DNA from: Dehalococcoidia bacterium
Lineage (GTDB): Bacteria > Chloroflexota > Dehalococcoidia > Dehalococcoidales > JAUWYK01
DNA: 11,691 nt
NCBI GenBank assembly: GCA_030615865.1
Contig: JAUWYK010000063.1
Coordinates: forward strand, 1-11,691
Direction of reading: 5' to 3'
Shown here: one piece after another, positions 1 through 6,411 of the stretch
Layout of the letters: each line of letters opens with the position of its first letter
How positions within the stretch are numbered: position 1 is the first letter of the stretch
Translations under genes and position numbers: made by a program
Notes under the pieces: generated by a model
Databases searched by the model: none
What the model saw: the letters and a program-made list of their open reading frames with translations, nothing else
What the model was told of the DNA's origin: nothing

Positions 1-477
1 GGGGCTGTCAGAGGTGATAGTGATCATTTGCTCTGGCGTGCCCACCGCGTGTAAAGTGCCATGGATGCGAATAGAGATGTGATTGCCCTCGTCCCTGAAT
101 GGTTCGCCAAAGTGAACGCCTCTATAATACGGGTCTTCACCAGGGTGTTCTTGTCGGATGCCCTGCTGCATATTGAATGGGTCAAGGAACAGATTCTCTA
201 CGTCCTGATTGGCGGCAATTAGCACTCTGGTGCCCGGCTCAATGGTCAGTATAGCTCCCTCTTTGACGATGATGTCACCGATGATACGAATTTCTCCCCT
301 CCAAATCTCGTCCGGCCATATGTAGCCATGTGTAGTTCGGTTGACAATGGGGCTGGGAGTTGGCTCTGGCTCTTCTGGTGGCGCTGGTTGTTCAGCAGGC
401 GGAGCTTCGGTTGGTGCACTACAGGCGCTGACTAGCATAACCCCAATAACTAGAACTAGTAATAATATCCGTTTCAT
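1..477 (-). CDS. Predicted lipoprotein, beta-helix-like (3' end outside window)
   Basis: The reading frame starts at ATG 477 and stays open to base 1, so 159 residues are visible and the C-terminus is missing. Residues 1-19 form a lipoprotein signal peptide: MKR, a hydrophobic stretch, then a lipobox ending V-S-A-C with the lipidated Cys at 19. A Pro/Glu/Ala-rich linker follows to about residue 43. The rest contains phrases such as IIVKEGAILTIEPGTRVLI, which recall the first coils of right-handed beta-helix proteins. A purine-rich AGAGG lies 9 nt before the ATG. The protein is therefore probably tethered to the outer face of the membrane. No enzyme function can be read, and the missing part would hold the diagnostic repeats. 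The lipoprotein call is strong; the beta-helix fold is a resemblance only. Confidence 0.8.
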   Translation of the reverse strand, partial: MKRILLLVLVIGVMLVSACSAPTEAPPAEQPAPPEEPEPTPSPIVNRTTHGYIWPDEIWRGEIRIIGDIIVKEGAILTIEPGTRVLIAANQDVENLFLDPFNMQQGIRQEHPGEDPYYRGVHFGEPFRDEGNHISIRIHGTLHAVGTPEQMITITSDSP

Positions 478-533
478 TCTAATTAACCTCTTTAACCCTT
501 TTTATCGTCCCCCAGTCATTTTATCACGGGAAG

Positions 534-592
534 TTTGAAGGGGCGTAGCCCCTTCAAAACCTCTCCTCCCCCCTCCTTTTAACTAGGGGAGG
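534..592. repeat. GC-rich palindromic intergenic repeat (copy A)
   Basis: A perfect 11-bp stem (TTTGAAGGGGC, loop GTA, then its complement) covers 534-558. A C/T-rich tract follows, with a second inverted pair CCTCCCC (565-571) and GGGGAGG (586-592). No T-run follows the hairpin on either strand, so it is not a classical intrinsic terminator. The last codons and stop of the small gene at 583-747 run into its right end. The layout (GC triloop hairpin, C-tract, CTA plus GGGAGG) is shared with the element at 6311-6392, which suggests a REP-like family in this genome. Confidence 0.55.
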
Positions 593-747
593 TGGAAAAA
601 TTCAGAATGCCAACCTTTCGGGTTGATGCTTTTATACCTCTCTCTTAGGTTTCGATACCAATTACATTTCCGCATTCTATCTTGAAAAGAGAGAGGACAG
701 TGCCTACATTTCATCGGGAATTTGACAGGACATCCTTTGGCTCCCAT
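583..747 (-). CDS. Small cysteine-rich protein (54 aa), coupled to the NurA gene
   Basis: I do not recognise this protein. It starts at ATG 747, preceded by a full AAGGAGG Shine-Dalgarno (753-759) with 5-nt spacing. The TAA stop of the upstream nuclease gene (758-760) overlaps that site, so translation is probably coupled. The same frame is open to 801, but the internal ATG is clearly the better start. The 54 residues hold four cysteines at 6, 14, 17 and 28, including a C-X2-C (CRHC), and then a basic Arg/Lys/Tyr-rich stretch (WYRNLRERYKS). This could be a small zinc- or iron-binding, possibly nucleic-acid-binding protein, by inference only. The last residues and the TAG lie in the adjacent GC-rich repeat, so the C-terminus may vary between strains. 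Confidence 0.65.
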   Translation of the reverse strand: MGAKGCPVKFPMKCRHCPLSFQDRMRKCNWYRNLRERYKSINPKGWHSEFFHLP

Positions 748-752
748 ATTGT

Positions 753-759
753 CCTCCTT
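753..759 (-). promoter_or_regulatory. Strong Shine-Dalgarno overlapping the nuclease stop codon
   Basis: On the minus strand the sequence reads TAAGGAGGACAATATG. The nuclease TAA is immediately part of AAGGAGG, 5 nt before the ATG at 747. This decides the start of the 54-residue protein and implies coupled translation. Confidence 0.7.
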
Positions 760-1963
760 AAACCCACCTTGTTCTTTTGCTCTGGCTCTTGGCTGAGCCA
801 AGGCTGGGCATTTTCCCCTCCACCAGCAATGACTCTACCAGTTGCCAGAACTGTTCCCTATCAGCGCCGGTAACTACTGCCTTTTCATGGGCTTCGCTTA
901 ATGCCACCGGATATCCCTGCCCCCGCCGGCACTGGTCTAAAACCAGGGCGTGAGTCAGATTCAGTAAGTTTTCATCCATTCCCACCCACCGTGGAATCTC
1001 AACCCTGGCTACTTCATCATCCACCCTGAGATAGAAAAAATAGACCTGGTGAACTCCATAGTGTTTCCGGACTATAGACGATTGACTGATAAACAGGTCT
1101 GACCTTTCTCCCTGCCCCAGTAAATTTAAGAATAGCTCCCGGTCCTGAACGCCAGCCACCACATCGCAGTCCCTCTTTTCATTAGCCGGGCAGTAGCGGT
1201 CGCAGTCAGGCGCCTCATGAGGGCAAATAGCCACCCGCAGCGCATTAACTACATCAGTGCTGCGGGGAAAGCTAATGTAGCTGGCAAGGGCAAGCCGCTT
1301 ACCATTATTAAGCTTCCTTATTTCCTCAAGATAGTGTAAAAAGCCTTTATCTAGCAATGCCTCGGTAACAAATTCAGGGTAAGCCTGACCAGCCAGACCC
1401 CAGAGGATAAGCGAGCCATCAAGCAGGGCTAGGGTTGGGATACCCTGAGGCAGCTCCGCCGCCAGCTCAGCTAACTGGCGGCACTCCTCAACACTACGCT
1501 TCACCCCCAAAAGTACGCCTTCTATAGGCTGCTCACGACCCCTAACCATAGCTGGAGCAATAACCAGGTCTTCATCCCCGGAATAGAGGCAGGGGGAACT
1601 ATCAAGAAGAGCGCCAGGATTAGCCCCGTAGTGAAGGATGACACTACCTATGTTTATCAGGTAGCACCTTGTCGACTTATGCCGGTCAACATCAATATGA
1701 GAGCCATCGGTGGCAATGATAGTGAATTCCTCAGGGCAAGGTGGTAGTTTATAGTGCTGGTCAAGCCCATCTACCAGACCAGCGACTAACCACGTAGTCT
1801 TACTGGATGCAATCTTCCTTCTTAAATAATCAAGGTCGGTAGCCTTATTATGGAGAGTATCCAAAGCATAGCGGAGACGCTCCCGCCTTTGCTTGCCGCC
1901 AGCCTTCAGTCTGGCTACCATGCCTTCAACCTGTGAAGCAACCTTAGCTAAATCTAAAGACAT
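758..1963 (-). CDS. nurA: NurA-domain DNA end-processing nuclease
   Basis: This 401-residue protein has the two acidic NurA signatures. The first is ATDGSH (about residues 84-89, catalytic-type Asp86) after a beta-strand. The second is LLDGSLILW (about 180-188, Asp182). The C-terminus has the expected YPVALSEAH segment (about 351-359), where the family carries a conserved His. NurA enzymes are Mn-dependent 5'-3' nucleases that usually work with the HerA translocase in end resection; no herA is visible here, though it could lie elsewhere. A four-Cys cluster at 247, 254, 258 and 266 (CX6CX3CX7C) sits in the middle and may bind metal. The ATG at 1963 has no good Shine-Dalgarno, but a sigma-70-type promoter lies just upstream, suggesting a near-leaderless mRNA. 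The family is well supported; the biological role is inferred. Confidence 0.85.
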   Translation of the reverse strand: MSLDLAKVASQVEGMVARLKAGGKQRRERLRYALDTLHNKATDLDYLRRKIASSKTTWLVAGLVDGLDQHYKLPPCPEEFTIIATDGSHIDVDRHKSTRCYLINIGSVILHYGANPGALLDSSPCLYSGDEDLVIAPAMVRGREQPIEGVLLGVKRSVEECRQLAELAAELPQGIPTLALLDGSLILWGLAGQAYPEFVTEALLDKGFLHYLEEIRKLNNGKRLALASYISFPRSTDVVNALRVAICPHEAPDCDRYCPANEKRDCDVVAGVQDRELFLNLLGQGERSDLFISQSSIVRKHYGVHQVYFFYLRVDDEVARVEIPRWVGMDENLLNLTHALVLDQCRRGQGYPVALSEAHEKAVVTGADREQFWQLVESLLVEGKMPSLGSAKSQSKRTRWV

Positions 1964-1973
1964 CTTTAATCAG

Positions 1974-2002
1974 AGTATAAATCATTAAGGCAATGGACTC
2001 AA
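1974..2002 (-). promoter_or_regulatory. Predicted sigma-70-type promoter for the NurA gene
   Basis: On the minus strand TTGAGT (1997-2002) and TATACT (1974-1979) are separated by exactly 17 bp. The expected start near 1967 lies about 4 nt before the ATG at 1963, giving an almost leaderless transcript. Confidence 0.6.
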
Positions 2003-2010
2003 GCACTTTA

Positions 2011-2039
2011 TTGCCTGCCAGCATCCTATCTGGTATCAT
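2011..2039 (+). promoter_or_regulatory. Possible promoter for the deacetylase gene
   Basis: TTGCCT (2011-2016) and TATCAT (2034-2039) are 17 bp apart, each matching four of six consensus bases. The expected start is near 2046, leaving a leader of about 27 nt with AAGGGGA as ribosome binding site. It lies back to back with the nuclease promoter. Confidence 0.4.
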
Positions 2040-2072
2040 CAAAGCTGGGCTTTTTAAAAGGGGAAATATATT

Positions 2073-3107
2073 ATGAAAGTAGGCTATGTCTATGACCCAA
2101 TCTACCTGAAGCATGATACCGGGCAACATGTAGAGAACGCCGGCAGGCTAGAAGCAATCATCTCCCACCTGGAGCAGACCGGGCTTAAACAGCAACTAAC
2201 GCCAATCAAGCCCCGTGCTGCCTCGGTTGAGGAACTATCACTGGTGCATGATAAGCAATATATCTTACACATTCAGGATGTGGCTCAACGGGGCGGTAGC
2301 TGGCTTGACATTGATACGGTGATGTCAGCCGATTCCTACCAAGCTGCGGTTTATGCTGCTGGCGGCGTCATTACCGCAACTGAGGCAGTTATGAGCGGAG
2401 AGGTAACCAGCGCCTTTGCCCTGGTCAGACCCCCGGGGCACCACGCTACCTCTGGGCGAGCTATGGGCTTCTGCCTGTTCAATAATGTGGCTATTGCCGC
2501 TAAATATGCACTGGCTAAATATAACCTGGAACGCATCGCTATCATTGATTTTGATGTGCACCATGGTAACGCTACCCATGCCACCTTTTATGACAACCCC
2601 CAGGTCCTTTACATATCAACTCACCAGTATCCTTTCTACCCAGGAACCGGCGATGTTGACGAAACTGGCAGCGGGACAGCCAGAGGAACCACAGTTAATA
2701 TACCGCTGCCGGCTGGCTGCGGCGATAACGAATATTTACAGGCCTTCGACCAAATTATCGTCCCGGCAACGAGGCGGTTTAGACCCCAGCTTATCCTGGC
2801 CTCGGCTGGCTACGACCTCCACTGGGCTGATGGAATATCCTTGATGCAGGTAAGTGTCACCGGCTTTGCCCAGATGGTAAGAATTATCAACGGATTAGCT
2901 GATGAACTATGTAGTGGTCGGCTGGTCTTCAGTCTGGAGGGTGGCTATAACCTCACCGCTTTAGCTGCCTCAGTAAAAGCCACCTTTGATGTGCTTTTAG
3001 GCAACACTAATATTGAAGACCCTCTAGGTGAGCCACCGCGTAGATTTGAGATACGCAGCGTTGACCATCTTATTAAGACGATAAAAGAAATACATGCCCT
3101 ACCTTAA
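2073..3107 (+). CDS. Histone deacetylase superfamily amidohydrolase (acetoin-utilisation type)
   Basis: The 344-residue protein is a full-length, zinc-dependent deacetylase of the arginase/HDAC fold. Visible motifs in order are RPPGHHA with the catalytic His pair at 123-124, GFCLFNNVAIAA at about 132-143, IIDFDVHHGN with zinc ligands Asp161 and His163, SAGYD with the third zinc ligand Asp248, and LEGGYN with the active-site Tyr292. All catalytic residues are present, so it should be active. Bacterial members remove acetyl groups from proteins, acetylpolyamines or small amides; the substrate cannot be told from sequence. There is no signal peptide, so it is cytoplasmic. The ATG at 2073 has AAGGGGA about 8 nt upstream. 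It diverges from the NurA gene and its TAA overlaps the convergent stop of the metal transporter at a shared TTAA. Confidence 0.92.
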   Translation: MKVGYVYDPIYLKHDTGQHVENAGRLEAIISHLEQTGLKQQLTPIKPRAASVEELSLVHDKQYILHIQDVAQRGGSWLDIDTVMSADSYQAAVYAAGGVITATEAVMSGEVTSAFALVRPPGHHATSGRAMGFCLFNNVAIAAKYALAKYNLERIAIIDFDVHHGNATHATFYDNPQVLYISTHQYPFYPGTGDVDETGSGTARGTTVNIPLPAGCGDNEYLQAFDQIIVPATRRFRPQLILASAGYDLHWADGISLMQVSVTGFAQMVRIINGLADELCSGRLVFSLEGGYNLTALAASVKATFDVLLGNTNIEDPLGEPPRRFEIRSVDHLIKTIKEIHALP

Positions 3108-4015
3108 TCGCTCTCACCCTTGGTGGTACAGGAAATACGGCACTGGTCACACTTTTCGTCACAGGGCTCAACATGAATAGTTACACTGGTATTACGCAGC
3201 CTGTCTGCCATAGCCACCTCTAAACAGTCACAAATCCGGTGCGCTTCTTTTACACTGGCATCCTTGGGCATTACTATATGAAGGTCAATATGACGCTGAT
3301 TTCCTACCTTACGAGTACGTAATTGATGGAAACTTACTACCTCGCTGTCATACTCCATAATACATTCCCTTATGACTCTCTCCTCAGCCTCAGGCAGTCT
3401 TACATCAATCAGCCCGCCAAATGACTTGCTCAACACATCATAACCCGCTTTCAGGATGAACAAAGCTACTGCCATGGCAATAATAGGGTCTAAAATATTG
3501 AGCCCGGTAAAGCGTACTGCTACTAGTCCTGCCAGTACTGCAGCCGCAGAGTAGACATCGGCAGCGATATTGCGAGCATTTGCCTGTAGCGCTATCGAGT
3601 CCACTGCCTGTGATACCTTGAGCAAGTGGCGGGAAAGGAAGATGCTGACTATTATGGAAACCAGCATTACCCCTATCCCGGCTTCAGTCAGCTCTATTGT
3701 CGCTCCTACTATTATCCTGTGTACTGCCGAATAGATTATCAAGCCACCGGCAATAAAAATCAGCACTGCCTGCACTATAGCCGCAATGTTCTCCACTTTG
3801 CCGTGACCGAAAGGGTGTTTCTCATCTGCGGGCTTGGTGGCTATACTAACAGCAAAAAGGGTGATGACTACAGCAAACAAGTCAAGGAAACTATCCATTG
3901 CCTGAGCCAGAATGCTGATGCTGCCGGTTATGACCGCCACCACCACCTTGAGCGCAATCAGCCCAATTACAACTACGAGAGCAAGCTTGGCCGCACCACT
4001 TTGGCTAGAAAACAT
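3104..4015 (-). CDS. Cation diffusion facilitator (CDF) family metal transporter
   Basis: CDF proteins export divalent metals (Zn, Fe, Mn, Co, Cd) by proton antiport. The 303-residue protein has about six membrane segments, the typical KHPFGHGKVENIAA loop (about residues 66-79), and a cytoplasmic dimerisation domain with HQLRTRKVG (230-238) and IHVEP (280-284). Transport-site residues are Asp41 and Asp45 in TM2 and Asn149/Asp153 in TM5. The Asn stands where YiiP/FieF-type proteins have His. A tail of Cys285, 289, 292 and 296 is unusual. I chose ATG 4015, which has GGAG 7 nt upstream and starts 13 nt after the secF stop. A longer open frame to 4129 would overlap secF and adds a non-family N-terminus. 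The metal is unknown. It is probably last in the secDF operon. Confidence 0.88.
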   Translation of the reverse strand: MFSSQSGAAKLALVVVIGLIALKVVVAVITGSISILAQAMDSFLDLFAVVITLFAVSIATKPADEKHPFGHGKVENIAAIVQAVLIFIAGGLIIYSAVHRIIVGATIELTEAGIGVMLVSIIVSIFLSRHLLKVSQAVDSIALQANARNIAADVYSAAAVLAGLVAVRFTGLNILDPIIAMAVALFILKAGYDVLSKSFGGLIDVRLPEAEERVIRECIMEYDSEVVSFHQLRTRKVGNQRHIDLHIVMPKDASVKEAHRICDCLEVAMADRLRNTSVTIHVEPCDEKCDQCRISCTTKGESD

Positions 4016-4028
4016 GACCCGTCTCCGC

Positions 4029-4937
4029 TTAGGCTCTGGCTGGTCGCCTAACGAACCTGCCCCACTCCCCCTTTTCCCAGACCACCAGTAGACTAGGAGC
4101 AATACAGAGTGAGCTAAAAGTCCCGACAATAATACCTACCAGCAGAACCACAGCAAAATTCAGGATTGATGCCCCAACAAACAGTAACAGAGCCAAGACC
4201 ACAAATAATGTGGTTAAACTGGTATTCAACGAACGACTCAGCGTCTCAACCAGACTATTATTAACTACAACCTCAAAATCGGAGCTTACACCCTTTCTCA
4301 AATTCTCGCGTATCCTATCAAAAACAACCACAGTATTATTCACGCTATAGCCAATAACAGCTAAAACGCCGGTAATAAACATCAAATTAATCTCCCAGTC
4401 TAATATGCCGCCGAGGATTGAGAAAATCCCCAATACCACCAGCACATCATGCACCAGGGCTATTATGGCACAGGTGCCATAATGGAATGGGTTTGGCATT
4501 CTACGAAATGCCCAGGTAATATAAAGGAGTACACCAACTGCGGCTACAGCTACGGCAATAACTGCATTATGAGCTGTCTCCGCAGCCACCATAGGTGATA
4601 CCGAATAAAACTCCCTCTCGGTAGTAGCGCCAAACCTAGCAGCCAGGGCTTCCTCTAGCTGTGCCTTTTCCTCCCCGGTCAACTCACCGGTTCGGATAAA
4701 GAAATCGCCCTGTCCAGTGCGTTGAATAATAGCATTGGCATAACCTAAACTAGCCAATTCCTGTTTCAACTCACCCTGGTCTACCTCCTGCTCGAAGTTT
4801 ACCGTCAGCATTGAGCCGCTGCTAAATTCAATCCCCGGTCTGAGACCAAAGACCACTAAGGAAATAACGCCAATTAGGATGACTACCCCTGAAATAAGAA
4901 AGAACCGGAACCTTTTACCAGCAATATCAAACATCAT
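4029..4937 (-). CDS. secF: Protein translocase subunit SecF
   Basis: SecF pairs with SecD to use proton (or sodium) motive force to pull exported proteins through SecYEG from the outer face. The 302-residue protein has TM1 at about 11-30, a short periplasmic-type domain to about 120, and five further membrane segments. Conserved stretches include ALVHDVLVVLGIF (about 160-172), VIGYSV...TVVVFDRIREN (about 194-212) and ETLSRSLNTSLTTL (231-244, with conserved Arg235). The Asp usually found in the GYS-N-D-T motif is Asn201 here, read directly from the codon AAT. Its first ATG overlaps the secD stop (ATGATG against TGA), with GGAAGGA upstream inside secD, so the two are translationally coupled. 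An adjacent second ATG is equally possible. Identity is certain. Confidence 0.96.
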   Translation of the reverse strand: MMFDIAGKRFRFFLISGVVILIGVISLVVFGLRPGIEFSSGSMLTVNFEQEVDQGELKQELASLGYANAIIQRTGQGDFFIRTGELTGEEKAQLEEALAARFGATTEREFYSVSPMVAAETAHNAVIAVAVAAVGVLLYITWAFRRMPNPFHYGTCAIIALVHDVLVVLGIFSILGGILDWEINLMFITGVLAVIGYSVNNTVVVFDRIRENLRKGVSSDFEVVVNNSLVETLSRSLNTSLTTLFVVLALLLFVGASILNFAVVLLVGIIVGTFSSLCIAPSLLVVWEKGEWGRFVRRPARA

Positions 4938-6268
4938 TTCCTTCCCAAGTATGCGCTAAATAGCGAACTCCTCCGCGCCAGAGGAGTGCCGACGAATAGG
5001 CGCAGAAATGTCCGGGTAACTACAATAGCAGTAAACATGCTTATCACCACACCGATAAGTAGGGTTAAGGCAAAGCCCATTACCGGGGCACTGGCGACGA
5101 TGCTGCTACCTAACCAGTACAGAATGATGCATACAATAATCGTAGTTACATTGCTATCCCTGATGGCTGTCCAGGCGCGATTAAAACCAGCCTCAATGGC
5201 TGCCCCCAGTGTCCGTCCTGTCCTGAACTCCTCCTTCATCCGTTCAAAGATAAGCACATTAGCATCTACCGCCATACCTATAGACAGGACAAAACCACCA
5301 ATCCCAGCCAGGGTAAGAGTTACCGGAACCAACTTGAATATAGCTAAGACCAGTGCCCCATAAAAAATGAGAGCCAGGCTGGCTAAAACCCCAGGCAGGC
5401 GGTAATAAACAATCATAAACAGCATAACCAATATTATGCCAATTAGTCCTGCCTTAAGGCTCATATCAATGAAATCAGCTCCCAGCAGAGGTGATACCGT
5501 TTGGTCATAGAGTATCTCAAGGGGCACAGGTAAGCGCCCGGCGTTCAATTGTTTAGATAAACTGGTAGCCTCATTATAGCTTAAACCTTCAATCTGACCC
5601 CTATCTACAATTATCGCCTGAACAGTAGGCGCAATAGGTATGTCATCCTCTCCTAATAAAGACGCATCGCCCTCAAAGATACCCAAAGGCTTACCTATCA
5701 GGCGTCCGGTAATCTCTTCAGAAAGCTTGCTCCCTTCTTCATCCCACTCAAAAATCAGCAGCAGTCTACCCAAGTCATCCCGGTCTATATAGGTATTTTC
5801 CTTGAAATACCGGCTGGTTAACGCCTTCTCCTCGCCGTCAATTAATGCCGTAGCTGGTTTCCATCTACCCAGTTCATTTTCCCATTTCGCCTCTTCTTCA
5901 TCGGCTGCCAGCTCCCCAAACTCTAATATCGCCACGCGTGAGAGACGTTCCTTGTCTTTATCAGTAATGTCGATGCCGGGCAGTTCAACCATTATACGGT
6001 CTTTACCTTGTTTCTGAATAATCGGCTCGGTTACTCCTAAGGGGTTGATTCGGTTACTGATAACCTCCATCACTCCCTCAATAACGCTAGCCTCTTCGCC
6101 TGGTTCAACCTGAGACAAATCAGCCTTGTAAACCATGTGAATACCACCCTGCAAGTCCAGTCCCAGGCGTATATTCTCCCTGCCAAACAGGGGGTAGATA
6201 AGAGCGGAAATAGCAAAGGCAAAAAGCATTAATACTATTATAAAAACCAGCGTATTTCTTCTAGGCAT
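4934..6268 (-). CDS. secD: Protein translocase subunit SecD
   Basis: This is the partner of SecF in the Sec accessory complex. The 444-residue protein has TM1 at about 7-27, then the diagnostic GLDLQGGIHMVY (36-47), a long P1-type extracytoplasmic domain to about 265 that ends in QLNAGRLPVPLEI, and five membrane segments. The proton-path motif GMAVDANVLIFERMKEE (331-347) keeps its essential-type Asp335. The sequence ends in a short basic cytoplasmic tail. SecD and SecF are separate genes here, not the fused SecDF of some bacteria. ATG 6268 is the only sensible start, but its nearest GAGG lies 14 nt away, so initiation may be weak. It follows the nucleotidyltransferase gene by 143 bp, which hold a repeat and a small palindrome. 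Confidence 0.96.
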   Translation of the reverse strand: MPRRNTLVFIIVLMLFAFAISALIYPLFGRENIRLGLDLQGGIHMVYKADLSQVEPGEEASVIEGVMEVISNRINPLGVTEPIIQKQGKDRIMVELPGIDITDKDKERLSRVAILEFGELAADEEEAKWENELGRWKPATALIDGEEKALTSRYFKENTYIDRDDLGRLLLIFEWDEEGSKLSEEITGRLIGKPLGIFEGDASLLGEDDIPIAPTVQAIIVDRGQIEGLSYNEATSLSKQLNAGRLPVPLEILYDQTVSPLLGADFIDMSLKAGLIGIILVMLFMIVYYRLPGVLASLALIFYGALVLAIFKLVPVTLTLAGIGGFVLSIGMAVDANVLIFERMKEEFRTGRTLGAAIEAGFNRAWTAIRDSNVTTIIVCIILYWLGSSIVASAPVMGFALTLLIGVVISMFTAIVVTRTFLRLFVGTPLARRSSLFSAYLGRK

Positions 6269-6292
6269 AACTATTCACACTGCCTCAGTTAA

Positions 6293-6307
6293 GGTTGTTT
6301 AACAACC
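6293..6307. promoter_or_regulatory. 15-bp palindrome upstream of secD
   Basis: GGTTGTT-T-AACAACC is a perfect dyad with 7-bp arms, 25 bp before the secD ATG. It could be an operator or a small RNA hairpin in the leader. I found no convincing promoter hexamers around it, so its role is open. Confidence 0.3.
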
Positions 6308-6310
6308 AAA

Positions 6311-6392
6311 TCCTCCCCCTACCCTAGGATTGTATCTGGGGGCTTCGCCCCCACACCCCCTAAGGCTGGTGAGTGAAGCCACTATGGGAGGG
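6311..6392. repeat. GC-rich palindromic intergenic repeat (copy B)
   Basis: A 6-bp stem GGGGGC/GCCCCC with loop TTC (6338-6352) is flanked by C-rich tracts and followed by CTATGGGAGGG (6382-6392). A CCTCCCCCTACCC tract precedes it. It shares the layout of the element at 534-592 and, like it, lies directly downstream of minus-strand genes. It has no T-run, so it does not look like an intrinsic terminator, and transcription from the nucleotidyltransferase gene into secD may pass through. Confidence 0.45.
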
Positions 6393-6411
6393 TGAGTGGG
6401 AACAATAGGCA

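Noticed and set aside
341..538. Plus-strand open frame of 65 residues, Gly/Ser-rich
   Set aside because: It is antisense to the Pro/Glu-rich linker and signal peptide of the lipoprotein; its composition is the mirror of that low-complexity stretch.
534..558. 11-bp hairpin as an intrinsic terminator
   Set aside because: No run of T follows on either strand; better seen as a palindromic repeat.
747..801. Upstream start (801) for the small Cys-rich protein
   Set aside because: It overlaps the nuclease gene in another frame and lacks a ribosome binding site; ATG 747 has AAGGAGG at ideal spacing.
3626..4051. Plus-strand open frame of 141 residues
   Set aside because: Fully antisense to the CDF transporter; no family features and an implausible Tyr/His-rich composition.
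4016..4129. Longer start for the CDF transporter at 4129
   Set aside because: It would overlap secF by about 100 bp and adds a Gly/Arg-rich leader unlike the family; ATG 4015 has a good Shine-Dalgarno and gives the usual length.
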